DNA of 64,000 nucleotides from Bradyrhizobium cytisi (GTDB lineage Bacteria > Pseudomonadota > Alphaproteobacteria > Rhizobiales > Xanthobacteraceae): the NCBI RefSeq assembly GCF_008123515.1, contig NZ_VSSR01000025.1, forward strand, positions 62,001-126,000, written 5' to 3'. Of this stretch, positions 17,607 to 26,024 are shown one piece after another. The position numbers and the translations under genes are program-made. How positions within the stretch are numbered: the first letter of the stretch is position 1; each line of letters starts with the position of its first letter. The notes beneath the pieces are model-generated. The model worked only from the letters and a program-made list of their open reading frames with translations. It ran no database searches and had not been told where the DNA came from.

Positions 17607-17972
17607 ATGGACGAGCTGATCGGACGGCTGGCGACAAACGCCAGCATAGATAGTGCTGTCGCTGAAAAGACCGTCGGCATTATCCTGGGATTCCTCCGCA
17701 GCGAGGGTCCTTCTGACAGCGTGCAGGCCCTGATCGACCAGATCCCTGGCGCAGAAGGCGCGATCGAAGCGTCCACGAGCGGCGGCGGACTGTCGCGGCT
17801 GATGGGCGGCGGCCTGATGGCCGTCGGCACGCGCCTGATGGGCCTTGGGCTTGGCATGTCCGACATCCAGACCATTGCCCGTGAACTTTTCCGCTACGGC
17901 CGAGACAAAATCGGAGCGGATCAGATGGGCAAGATCATTGCGGGGACGCCGGGCCTCAGCCAGTTCGCCTGA
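17607..17972 (+). CDS. Small conserved hypothetical protein (DUF2267/DUF2780-like)
   Basis: This is a 121-residue protein with no signal peptide. Residues 1-60 form two helices with the pattern MDELIGRLATNASIDSAVAEKTVGIILGFLRSEG. This resembles DUF2267/DUF2780 proteins, in which helical N-terminal repeats precede a Gly-rich middle (GGGLSRLMGGGLMAVGTRLMGLGLGM) and a C-terminal helix (IARELFRYGRDKIGADQMGKII). The family assignment is from overall pattern and is not certain. The gene is followed after 26 bp by the DUF4332 gene, probably co-transcribed. The function is unknown. Confidence 0.75.
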   Translation: MDELIGRLATNASIDSAVAEKTVGIILGFLRSEGPSDSVQALIDQIPGAEGAIEASTSGGGLSRLMGGGLMAVGTRLMGLGLGMSDIQTIARELFRYGRDKIGADQMGKIIAGTPGLSQFA

Positions 17973-17998
17973 GAGCCACGCTTTTTATATCGAGTATC

Positions 17999-18406
17999 AT
18001 GACATATTCGATTTCCGAGATTGAGGGCCTGCCAGCCTTTGCCGCCAACAAGTTGAAGGCGCAGGGAATCCGCACCACCGACGCGCTGCTGGAAGCCGCG
18101 AGCACCGCCAAGGGCCGCAAGGCGCTCTCGGCCAAGACCGGCATCAGCGAGCAGCTGCTGCTGGAGTGGGCCAACGTCTCCGACTACATGCGCATTCCCG
18201 GCATGGGCCGGGCCAAGGTCGGCCTGGTCCGCGCCGCCGGCGTCACCACGGTGCGCGAGCTCGCCTATCGGAATCCGGTGAGATTGGCGCAGAGCATGCG
18301 CGAAGCGAACGATCGGAGGAAGCTCGTCCGCATCCTTCCTTCCGAGAAGTCGGTCGGCGACATCATCGCCAAGGCCAAGAAGCTGTCGCCGAAGATTACG
18401 TATTAG
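17999..18406 (+). CDS. DUF4332 domain-containing protein (helix-hairpin-helix type)
   Basis: This 135-residue protein contains tandem helix-hairpin-helix-like units: ISEIEGLPAFAANKLKAQGIRTTDALLEAA and then WANVSDYMRIPGMGRAKVGLVRAAGVTTVRELAY. The pattern matches DUF4332, a small family related to the HhH motifs that bind DNA backbone in a non-sequence-specific way. A basic C-terminal tail (IAKAKKLSPKITY) is consistent with nucleic-acid contact. Any DNA role is inference. It is probably in one transcript with the preceding small gene. Confidence 0.85.
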   Translation: MTYSISEIEGLPAFAANKLKAQGIRTTDALLEAASTAKGRKALSAKTGISEQLLLEWANVSDYMRIPGMGRAKVGLVRAAGVTTVRELAYRNPVRLAQSMREANDRRKLVRILPSEKSVGDIIAKAKKLSPKITY

Positions 18407-18448
18407 GGCGTCCTCTCTTGGGCGATGACCTGCAGCGTTAGCTCTCGA

Positions 18449-18571
18449 TGTCATGCCCCGCCTTGTGCGCACTTGCGCACTGGGGCGGGGGATCCAGTAC
18501 GCCGCGGCTCCTCCGTATCACCGCACCGCCTCGGAATACTGGATTGCCCGCCTTCTTCGCGGGCAATGACA
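18449..18571. repeat. Imperfect palindromic intergenic repeat related to family A
   Basis: The outer ends TGTCATGCCC and GGGCAATGACA pair, as do the inner GATCCAGTA and TACTGGATT. The whole has the same design as family A (outer GTCAT/ATGAC ends, inner CCAG/CTGG core) but different intervening sequence. It lies between the DUF4332 gene and folP. Confidence 0.7.
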
Positions 18572-18621
18572 GCTAGGGTGTTGGTCTTGACTCCCCCTCC
18601 CCGACCGCTAAAGCGGGCGGC

Positions 18622-19482
18622 ATGAATGCCTCGCCCTCCCCATCCGTCCCGCCGGCCGGCTCGGCCGGGCCTGACGCGCTGCGGACGCTGCTGGAACGGC
18701 CTCTGCCGGCGGTGATGGGCGTGCTCAACGTGACGCCGGATTCCTTCTCCGACGGCGGCGACTTCATCGCACCGGACCAGGCGCTGGCACGGGCGCGGGC
18801 GATGATCGAGGCCGGCGTCGATATCATCGATATCGGCGCCGAATCCACCCGGCCCTACAAGGGCGCCCAGCCGGTGACAGTGGCGGACGAGCTTGCCCGG
18901 CTGAGGCCGGTGCTATCGGCAATCGTCGCGCTCGGCGTCCCCGTATCGATCGACAGCATGAAGGCGGAGGTCGTGGCCTTCGCGCTCGACCAGGGCGTGG
19001 CCATCGCCAACGACGTCTGGGGATTGCAGCGCGACGCCGGCATGGCGCCGCTGGTCGCCGCAAGAGGCGTCCCCGTCATCGTCATGCACAACCGTGACAG
19101 CGTCGATTCCGCCATCGACATCGTCACGGACATGAAGGCGTTCTTCCTGCGCTCGCTCGACATCGCCGCCAAGGCCGGCATCGCACGCGCAAAGATCGTG
19201 CTGGATCCCGGCATCGGCTTCGGCAAGACCGCCGAGCAGAGCATGATCGCGCTGGCGCGGCTACGCGAACTCGACATGTTCGGCCTGCCAGTGCTGGTCG
19301 GCGCCTCGCGAAAACGCTTCATCGCCTCGGTGTCGCCGTCAGAGCCGAAAGAGCGGCTCGCCGGATCGATCGCCGCGCATCTGATCGCCGCGCAGAAGGG
19401 CGCGAAAATCATCCGGACCCATGACGTCGCCGAAACCTTGCAGGCCCTGCGGGTCGCAAACGCAATCGAGAGCAAGCAATGA
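18622..19482 (+). CDS. folP: Dihydropteroate synthase
   Basis: This 286-residue TIM-barrel enzyme condenses 6-hydroxymethyl-dihydropterin pyrophosphate with p-aminobenzoate to give dihydropteroate, the sulfonamide-sensitive step of folate synthesis. Key motifs are GVLNVTPDSFSDGGDF (substrate loop 1), DIGAESTRP (loop 2), VIVMHNRD, DPGIGFGKTAEQS and GASRKRFI. It overlaps the following folB by 4 bp (ATGA), so translation is coupled. Order folP-folB-folK gives three consecutive late folate steps in one operon. Length is normal. Confidence 0.97.
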   Translation: MNASPSPSVPPAGSAGPDALRTLLERPLPAVMGVLNVTPDSFSDGGDFIAPDQALARARAMIEAGVDIIDIGAESTRPYKGAQPVTVADELARLRPVLSAIVALGVPVSIDSMKAEVVAFALDQGVAIANDVWGLQRDAGMAPLVAARGVPVIVMHNRDSVDSAIDIVTDMKAFFLRSLDIAAKAGIARAKIVLDPGIGFGKTAEQSMIALARLRELDMFGLPVLVGASRKRFIASVSPSEPKERLAGSIAAHLIAAQKGAKIIRTHDVAETLQALRVANAIESKQ

Positions 19483-19847
19483 CCGATACGATCTTCGTGA
19501 CCGGCCTGTCGATCCATGCACGCCATGGCGTGATGGATCACGAAACCGAAGTCGGCCAGCGCTTTGTCATCGACCTCGAGCTCTACACCGACCTGTCGGA
19601 GCCCTCGCGCAGCGATCGCCTCGCCGACACCGTCTCCTATGCCGATGTGGTGGCGACCACGACGGCAGCGTTCAAGAACACCAATTACAAGCTGCTGGAG
19701 CGTGCCGCGGGCGCTGTCGCCGACGCCATCCTGTCGCACTTCCCGCGCATCCGTGCCGTCAAGATCACCGTGCACAAGCCGCACGCGCCGATCGCCGCGA
19801 TCTTCGACGACGTCGGCATCATGCTGACCCGCTCGCGGCACCCCTGA
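19479..19847 (+). CDS. folB: Dihydroneopterin aldolase
   Basis: This 122-residue enzyme converts dihydroneopterin to 6-hydroxymethyl-dihydropterin and glycolaldehyde. It has the family opening IFVTGLSIHARHGVMDHE with the conserved Glu, the central DTVSYADVVATTTAAFKNTNYKLLE, and the catalytic-Lys region VKITVHKPHAPI. It should form the usual octamer. It overlaps folP by 4 bp and is followed after one base by folK. Confidence 0.96.
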   Translation: MTDTIFVTGLSIHARHGVMDHETEVGQRFVIDLELYTDLSEPSRSDRLADTVSYADVVATTTAAFKNTNYKLLERAAGAVADAILSHFPRIRAVKITVHKPHAPIAAIFDDVGIMLTRSRHP

Positions 19848-19848
19848 C

Positions 19849-20340
19849 ATGGCGAGCGTGCTGATCGCACTCGGCGGCAATGTCGGCGACGTCCGCGCGA
19901 CATTCCGCAAGGCGATCGCCCATATCTGCGGCATGGCGCAAGCCACGGTGATCGCGCGTTCGTCGGACTACACCACGCCGCCCTGGGGCGACGAGGACCA
20001 GGATCCTTTCATCAATGCCTGCGTCGAGATCGAGACCGACCTCGATCCGCACGCGCTATTGTTCGTTATGCAGAAAGTCGAGCAGAAGTTCGGCCGCACG
20101 CGCGACAAGGATCGGCGCTGGGGTCCGCGCACGCTCGATCTCGACATGATCGCCTATGACGATGTGTCGTTTCAGAAGCCCGACCTGACCCTGCCGCATC
20201 CGCGGCTGTTCGAGCGCGCCTTCGTGCTGGTGCCGCTGGCCGAAATCGCGCCCGACCGCGTGATCTCGGGCATCCGCGTGCGTGACGGCCTCGCCAGCGT
20301 CTCGACGCAAGGCATTGAGCGGCTTCCGGATACCGGTTAA
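19849..20340 (+). CDS. folK: 2-amino-4-hydroxy-6-hydroxymethyldihydropteridine pyrophosphokinase (HPPK)
   Basis: This 163-residue enzyme transfers pyrophosphate from ATP to hydroxymethyl-dihydropterin, preparing the folP substrate. Hallmarks are VLIALGGNVGD, TPPWGDEDQDPFINACVEIETD, and the ATP/Mg motif RDKDRRWGPRTLDLDMI with its DxD pair, followed by LPHPRLFERAFVLVPL. The size is typical for HPPK. It is the last gene of the folate operon, and the next gene starts 81 bp later. Confidence 0.96.
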   Translation: MASVLIALGGNVGDVRATFRKAIAHICGMAQATVIARSSDYTTPPWGDEDQDPFINACVEIETDLDPHALLFVMQKVEQKFGRTRDKDRRWGPRTLDLDMIAYDDVSFQKPDLTLPHPRLFERAFVLVPLAEIAPDRVISGIRVRDGLASVSTQGIERLPDTG

Positions 20341-20421
20341 CCAAAAACAACCGTTTGCAGGGACGGCCGGCCGTGGCAATTTCGCCTGCGAATAACGAGA
20401 CGTTTGGGAGCCCTTGGCCGT

Positions 20422-22293
20422 ATGACCTCCGTGACTGACAATCTGCCGCTGGCGGCCGATTTTCCCAAGGCGACGGACGCGGACTGGCGCAAGCTGGTCG
20501 ACGGCGTGCTCAAGGGCGCGCCGTTCGAGAAGCTGGTCGGCAAGACCTATGACGGCGTGAGGATCGAGCCGCTGTATCCGCGCGCCAAGGACGCTGCGCT
20601 GGTGGCAGGACGGCCGGCGGCAGCGCCGTGGCAGATCATGCAGCGGGTTGATCATCCCGACGCGGTGGCCGCGAACGCGCAGGCACTGACCGATCTGGAG
20701 AACGGGGCGACAGGGCTTTCGCTGGTGTTCGCCGGCAGCAATGGCAGCCATGGTTTCGGCCTGGAACCAACGGCCGATGCGGTCGCGAAAGCACTGAAGG
20801 ATATTCATCTCGATGCCGGCATCGGCATCGAGCTTCAGGTCGGCCCGCAATCGCGGATGGCGGCGATCCATGTCGCGGAATATGTGAAGAGCAACGGCAT
20901 CGATCCTGCAGCCTGCGACATCCGCTTCGGGCTCGATCCGCTCGCGGCCTGCGCGGTGTGGGGCCACAGCCCCTACACATGGGAAGAGATCGTTCCCGCC
21001 GTCACCGGCGGCCTCAAGGGCCTTGCCGCGCTTGGCTTCAAGGGACCGTTTGCTTCCGCCGATGGTCGCGTGATCCATGATGCCGGCGGATCGGAGGTGC
21101 AGGAGCTCGCCTTCGTGCTCGCCTGCGGCGCCGCCTATTTGCGCGCGATCGAAGGCGCAGGCGTCCCGCTGGAGCAGGCGCAAGACATGGTCTATGCGCG
21201 GCTCTCAGCCGATGCCGACCAGTTCCTGACCATGGCCAAGTTCCGTGCGCTGCGGCTGCTCTGGGCTCGCATCGAGACGGCGTGCGGGCTCATGCCAAAG
21301 CCGCTGTTCATTGCCGCCGATACGGCCTGGCGCATGCTGACGCAGCGCGACCCCTATGTGAACATGCTGCGCGCGACCATGGCGACGTTCGCGGCGGGCC
21401 TTGCGGGCGCGAATGCCATCACCGTACTGCCGCATACGCTGGCACTCGGGCTGCCCGATCCGTTCGCGCGGCGCGTGGCGCGCAATACGCAGCTTCTGCT
21501 GCTGGAAGAAAGCAACCTTGCCAAGGTCAGCGATCCCGCGGCAGGCGCAGGCGGCATCGAGACGCTGACGGCGCAGCTCTGCGAGGCCGCCTGGGCGCTG
21601 TTCCAGGAGACCGAGAAAGCGGGTGGCGCCTTTGCCGCGCTTCAGCAGGGCGTGTTCCAGAGCAAGGTCGCAATCGCACGAAAGGCGCGCGATGCCAACA
21701 TCGCAAAGCGCCGCGAGGTGCTGACCGGCGCCAGCGAGTTTCCGAACTTGCATGAGAGCGAGACGGCGGTGCTGAAGGCGACGCCGGTCGCGCTCGCACC
21801 CTATGGCGAACAGAAACACAAGTTCGACGCGCTGCCGCCGATCCGGCTGGCGGAACCGTTCGAGGCGCTGCGCGACAAATCCGACGCGGCGCTGAAGGCA
21901 CGCGGCGCGCGGCCAAAGGTGTTTTTGGCCAATCTCGGCACGGCCGCCGATTTCACCGCGCGCGCGACCTTTGCCAAAAGCTTCTTCGAAACTGGCGGCA
22001 TTTTGGCCGTCGACAGCGAGGGCTTCGCCGATCCGGCCAAGCTGGCGGCCGCCTTCAAGGCGTCGGGTGCCGAGCTTGCCTGCCTCTGTTCCCATGACAA
22101 GGTCTATGCGGACCATGCCGAAGCCGCCGCCAAGGCCCTGCAAACCGCGGGCGCCAAACATATCTATCTGGCAGGCCGACCGGCAGAGGCCGAGGCGGCC
22201 CTGCGCAAGGCGGGCGTTACGGACTTCATCTTTGCTGGCGCCGACGCGCAAGCCATGCTGGGCGACGCCTACCGACGGATGGAACAGGCATGA
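20422..22293 (+). CDS. mutA: Methylmalonyl-CoA mutase small (beta) subunit
   Basis: This is a 623-residue TIM-barrel subunit of the adenosylcobalamin-dependent mutase that interconverts succinyl-CoA and methylmalonyl-CoA. I start at the ATG at 20422. A TTG at 20404 is in frame but unsupported. It shows family segments YDGVRIEPLYPR, PLAACAVWGHSPYTWEEIVP, LRLLWARIETACG and LEESNLAKVSDPAAGAGGIE. The C-terminal domain has the B12-fold but lacks the DxHxxG cobalamin-binding signature (NLGTAADFTAR stands there instead), as expected for the non-catalytic small chain. It overlaps the following GFA gene by 4 bp. Confidence 0.95.
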   Translation: MTSVTDNLPLAADFPKATDADWRKLVDGVLKGAPFEKLVGKTYDGVRIEPLYPRAKDAALVAGRPAAAPWQIMQRVDHPDAVAANAQALTDLENGATGLSLVFAGSNGSHGFGLEPTADAVAKALKDIHLDAGIGIELQVGPQSRMAAIHVAEYVKSNGIDPAACDIRFGLDPLAACAVWGHSPYTWEEIVPAVTGGLKGLAALGFKGPFASADGRVIHDAGGSEVQELAFVLACGAAYLRAIEGAGVPLEQAQDMVYARLSADADQFLTMAKFRALRLLWARIETACGLMPKPLFIAADTAWRMLTQRDPYVNMLRATMATFAAGLAGANAITVLPHTLALGLPDPFARRVARNTQLLLLEESNLAKVSDPAAGAGGIETLTAQLCEAAWALFQETEKAGGAFAALQQGVFQSKVAIARKARDANIAKRREVLTGASEFPNLHESETAVLKATPVALAPYGEQKHKFDALPPIRLAEPFEALRDKSDAALKARGARPKVFLANLGTAADFTARATFAKSFFETGGILAVDSEGFADPAKLAAAFKASGAELACLCSHDKVYADHAEAAAKALQTAGAKHIYLAGRPAEAEAALRKAGVTDFIFAGADAQAMLGDAYRRMEQA

Positions 22294-22754
22294 CCGACGC
22301 AACCAAGACAGTTCTGAGCGGCGGGTGCCAATGCGGTGCCATCCGCTTCGCGGTCTCGGCGGCACCCGCCAAGATCAGCATTTGTCATTGCCGGATGTGC
22401 CAGAAGGCGACGGGCGCGCCATTCGCCTCCTATGCCGACATCGAGAAAACCGACTTTGCCTGGACCAAGGGCACGCCGTCGGCGTTTCAATCCTCCTCGA
22501 TCGCGATGCGCGATTTCTGCGCTGCCTGCGGCACGCCGCTCAGCTTCCGCCGCATCGATGGCCCGCGTATCGAGATCATGACTGGAACCTTCGACCGCCC
22601 GGATCACGTCGTACCGACACGGCAATATGGAACCGAATCCCGGCTCGGCTGGGTCGTCGGTATCGCCAACCTGCCGAGCCAGACCACGCAGCAGAATTAC
22701 GGACCGGAGAAGATGGCGACCATCGTCAGCCATCAGCATCCGGACCATGATTGA
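22290..22754 (+). CDS. GFA family (glutathione-dependent formaldehyde-activating enzyme-like) protein
   Basis: This is a 154-residue zinc protein with the GFA/CENP-V signature: GGCQCGAIRF, SICHCRMCQKATGAPF, and later DFCAACGTPLSF. These six or seven Cys bind two zinc ions in the fold. Despite the family name, most members have no proven formaldehyde activity. The unusual point is its location. It overlaps mutA by 4 bp and lies 32 bp before the large mutase subunit, so it is embedded in the mutase operon. Its start is coupled to the mutA stop. Confidence 0.92.
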   Translation: MTDATKTVLSGGCQCGAIRFAVSAAPAKISICHCRMCQKATGAPFASYADIEKTDFAWTKGTPSAFQSSSIAMRDFCAACGTPLSFRRIDGPRIEIMTGTFDRPDHVVPTRQYGTESRLGWVVGIANLPSQTTQQNYGPEKMATIVSHQHPDHD

Positions 22755-22786
22755 GCGCCCGAAGCGCCCACCTGTGAGTTGAAGCC

Positions 22787-24943
22787 ATGAGCCGCATTCC
22801 AAACTTTGCAGACATTGCCTTCGAGCGGACCGCAACCGCCGCCCCGACCGGCAGCGCCGAGCCGTGGCTGACGCCCGAGGGCATTCTGGTGAAGCCGGCC
22901 TATGGCGAGGCCGATCTGGCCGGGCTCGATTTCCTCGATACCTATCCGGGCATCGCGCCGTTCCTGCGTGGCCCCTACCCGACCATGTATGTCAACCAGC
23001 CCTGGACTATCAGGCAGTATGCCGGCTTCTCCACGGCGGAGGACTCCAACGCGTTCTACCGCCGCAACCTGGCGGCCGGACAGAAGGGCCTCTCTGTCGC
23101 CTTCGATCTCGCCACCCATCGCGGCTATGACAGCGATCATCCGCGCGTCGGCGGCGACGTCGGCATGGCCGGCGTGGCGATCGATTCCATCTACGACATG
23201 CGCACGCTGTTTGCGGGCATTCCGCTCGACCAGATGAGCGTCTCCATGACCATGAACGGCGCGGTGCTGCCGATTCTCGCGCTCTACGTTGCCGCCGCCG
23301 AGGAACAAGGCGTTCCGCCAGAGAAGCTCTCGGGGACTATTCAGAATGACATTCTGAAAGAGTTCATGGTGCGCAACACCTATATCTATCCACCCGCGCC
23401 CTCGATGCGGATCATCTCGGACATCTTCGCCTACACCTCGCAGAAGATGCCGAAATACAACTCCATTTCCATTTCCGGCTATCACATGCAGGAGGCCGGT
23501 GCGACGCAGGATCTCGAGCTGGCCTATACGCTCGCCGACGGCGTCGAATATCTGCGCGCCGGTCTTGCCGCAGGCCTGGATGTCGACCGCTTCGCGCCGC
23601 GGCTGTCGTTCTTCTGGGCGATCGGCATGAACTTCTTCATGGAGGTCGCCAAGCTGCGCGCTGCGCGGCTGCTCTGGGCGAAGCTCTTGAAGCCGTTCAA
23701 TCCGAAGGACCCACGCTCGTTGTCACTGCGCACGCATTGCCAGACTTCCGGCTGGTCGCTGACCGCGCAGGATGTCTTCAACAACGTAATGCGCACGACG
23801 GTGGAGGCAATGGCGGCCACCCAAGGTCATACCCAGTCGCTGCACACCAATGCGCTCGATGAAGCCTTGGCACTGCCGACCGATTTCTCGGCCCGCATCG
23901 CCCGCAACACCCAGCTGTTCCTGCAGCAGGAGAGCGGCACCACCCGTATCATCGATCCCTGGGGCGGCTCCTATTATGTCGAGCGGCTCACGCGCGACCT
24001 CGCCGCAAAAGCCTGGAGCCACATCCAGGAGGTCGAGGAGCTCGGCGGCATGGCGAAGGCGATCGAGGCCGGCGTGCCGAAGCTGCGCATCGAGGAGGCC
24101 TCGGCCAAGACCCAGGCGCACATCGATGCCGGCAAGCAGGCGGTGATCGGCGTCAACAAGTACAAGCCGACTGACGAGGCGCCGATCGACGTCCTCAAGG
24201 TCGACAACACCAACGTTCGCCGGCTCCAGATCGACAAGCTGGCGCGGCTGAAATCCGAGCGAAGCCAGAAGGACGTCGAGGCCGCGCTCGCCGCGTTGAC
24301 GCGCTCGGCTGGCGAAGGCAACGGCAATCTGCTCGCGCTCGCAATCGACGCGGCACGGGCCAAGGCGACCGTCGGCGAGATCTCTGACGCAATGGAGAAA
24401 GTGTTCGGCCGGCACCGCGCCGAGATCAAATCCATCACCGGCGTCTACAAGCGGGAGGCGTCCAGCATGGGCAATCAGGTCGAGAAGGTTCAGGCGCTAA
24501 TCGACGCGTTCGAGGAGGCCGAAGGCCGCCGCCCGCGTATCCTGGTCGCCAAGATCGGCCAGGACGGCCACGACCGCGGCCAGAAGGTGATTGCCTCGGC
24601 TTTCGCCGACATCGGCTTCGATGTCGATATCGGGCCGCTGTTCGCCACCGCGGACGAAGCCGCAAGACAGGCGGTCGAGAACGACGTCCACATCCTCGGC
24701 GTCTCCTCGCTCGCCGCCGCCCACCTCACCGCCGTACCGGAGCTCAAGGCCGCGCTGAAGAAGCAGGGCCGCGAGGACATCATGATCATCGTCGGCGGCG
24801 TGGTGCCTCCACAGGATTACGACGCACTCTATGCCGCCGGCGCGGAAGCGATCTTCCCGCCCGGCACGGTGATCGCGGACGCAGCCGAGGAGCTGATCCG
24901 CAAGCTGAACGCCCGGCTCGGCCATAGCGAGGCGGCGGAGTAA
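22787..24943 (+). CDS. scpA: Methylmalonyl-CoA mutase large (alpha) subunit
   Basis: This 718-residue catalytic chain contains the CoA/substrate-binding barrel (for example GPYPTMYVNQPWTIRQYAGF, KGLSVAFDLATHRGYDSDHP, TIQNDILKEFMVRNTYIYPP, SLRTHCQTSGWSLT). Its C-terminal cobalamin-binding domain carries the intact DGHDRG motif (DxHxxG, the cobalt-coordinating His) in KIGQDGHDRGQKVIASAF, and GGVVPPQDYDAL. It carries out the B12 radical isomerisation of (R)-methylmalonyl-CoA and succinyl-CoA in propionate, odd-chain and branched-chain amino acid metabolism. A GC-rich hairpin spans its stop codon. Confidence 0.97.
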   Translation: MSRIPNFADIAFERTATAAPTGSAEPWLTPEGILVKPAYGEADLAGLDFLDTYPGIAPFLRGPYPTMYVNQPWTIRQYAGFSTAEDSNAFYRRNLAAGQKGLSVAFDLATHRGYDSDHPRVGGDVGMAGVAIDSIYDMRTLFAGIPLDQMSVSMTMNGAVLPILALYVAAAEEQGVPPEKLSGTIQNDILKEFMVRNTYIYPPAPSMRIISDIFAYTSQKMPKYNSISISGYHMQEAGATQDLELAYTLADGVEYLRAGLAAGLDVDRFAPRLSFFWAIGMNFFMEVAKLRAARLLWAKLLKPFNPKDPRSLSLRTHCQTSGWSLTAQDVFNNVMRTTVEAMAATQGHTQSLHTNALDEALALPTDFSARIARNTQLFLQQESGTTRIIDPWGGSYYVERLTRDLAAKAWSHIQEVEELGGMAKAIEAGVPKLRIEEASAKTQAHIDAGKQAVIGVNKYKPTDEAPIDVLKVDNTNVRRLQIDKLARLKSERSQKDVEAALAALTRSAGEGNGNLLALAIDAARAKATVGEISDAMEKVFGRHRAEIKSITGVYKREASSMGNQVEKVQALIDAFEEAEGRRPRILVAKIGQDGHDRGQKVIASAFADIGFDVDIGPLFATADEAARQAVENDVHILGVSSLAAAHLTAVPELKAALKKQGREDIMIIVGGVVPPQDYDALYAAGAEAIFPPGTVIADAAEELIRKLNARLGHSEAAE

Positions 24944-24953
24944 TTCCGCCGCC
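24931..24953 (+). terminator. GC-rich hairpin across the scpA stop codon
   Basis: A perfect 9-bp stem (GGCGGCGGA with TCCGCCGCC) encloses a five-base loop that contains the TAA stop. There is no T tract, so it is either a weak or Rho-assisted terminator or an mRNA-stability element. Confidence 0.4.
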
Positions 24954-25088
24954 GTGGGGGCCTCCTATCAAACCCGCGGGCGCGCTGCCGCGACCAATCT
25001 TCACGTCCTAGCGTTCGCGCCGCGCGTTCTGCGCCGGTTCATGTTGCGATCGCTACGCTCACGCCGATGTCCGAACGTCGCAGAATTG

Positions 25089-25904
25089 ATGGATATTGAA
25101 GTGACATATCATCGTGCAAATGTGCGGGCAGGATTGCTCGCGAGCCTTTTTGCCGTCGCGACGATCGGCCTTGCCTCGCCCTCCCTCGCCGCCGCCCCCA
25201 AGCCCGACGCCGTCGTCAAAAACAGAAACATCGAGGCGCGTGTGTTCCTTGATGACAGGATCAAGGCCGACACGCCACTCGCGGCCGATTGCCTCGCTGA
25301 CGGCAAGAAATGGCTCGACAAGAACGCGGCTGACGCTGCGACCTCGCGAAAGCAGGATCCGCAATTCTTCAAGGACGGCGGTTGGGATTTCGAGCGCAAA
25401 TATTCGATCCGCTCCGTCGTCGCCGACCGCTATGTGAGCATCCTGCGTGACGACTACATGGACACCCATGGCGCCCATCCCAATTCGGATGTGAACACGG
25501 TCCTGTGGGACAAGTCCGAGAGCAAGCGCATCTCGATCCGCCCGTTCTTCACCGAGACGGCCGATGGCAGCCCCGCCATGAAGACGATCGCGAAGGCCGT
25601 GATCGCCTCGCTCAGAATCGAGAAAAAGAAGCGCGACTCCAGCGAGACCGCGACCAATGAATGGTTCAAGGGCGTCGAGCCGAGCCTGCTCAAGATCGGC
25701 GCCGCGACGCTCGCGCCGTCGACCGAAACAGGCAAGAGCTCCCGCCTCACCTTCCATTATCCGCCCTATGCGGTCGGCCCCTACGCCGAGGGCCAATATG
25801 TCGCATTCGTTCCGTGGGAGACATTTAAGCCCTATCTCACGCCGGAGGGCACGCGCATCTTCGGCGGTGCGCGGCCAAAAGGCGACGCTGACGAGCAGCA
25901 ATAA
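25089..25904 (+). CDS. Exported DUF3298/RsiV-like protein
   Basis: I start at the ATG at 25089 (MDIEVTYHRANVRAG), giving 271 residues. A signal peptide runs to about residue 34 (LLASLFAVATIGLASPSLAAA). The mature domain has the DUF3298-like pattern: NIEARVFLDDR, RYVSILRDDYMDTHGAHPNSDVNTVLWDK (the GGAHP-type motif), and a C-terminal FHYPPYAVGPYAEGQYVAFVPWETFKPYL. This domain is shared with the sigma-V anti-sigma RsiV and with lysozyme-binding proteins. In this stand-alone periplasmic form the role is unknown. It follows scpA on the same strand by 145 bp but need not be functionally related. Confidence 0.8.
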   Translation: MDIEVTYHRANVRAGLLASLFAVATIGLASPSLAAAPKPDAVVKNRNIEARVFLDDRIKADTPLAADCLADGKKWLDKNAADAATSRKQDPQFFKDGGWDFERKYSIRSVVADRYVSILRDDYMDTHGAHPNSDVNTVLWDKSESKRISIRPFFTETADGSPAMKTIAKAVIASLRIEKKKRDSSETATNEWFKGVEPSLLKIGAATLAPSTETGKSSRLTFHYPPYAVGPYAEGQYVAFVPWETFKPYLTPEGTRIFGGARPKGDADEQQ

Positions 25905-26024
25905 GTTCCGACGGAACACTTGCTCAGGGCGCCGTTGGGCGGCCGCTTGCGACATCCATGCAAAGCCGCGTAGCATATTGCATTGACGCGAGCCCGATTC
26001 CCGAGGGCGCCGCCGGGACCATTT

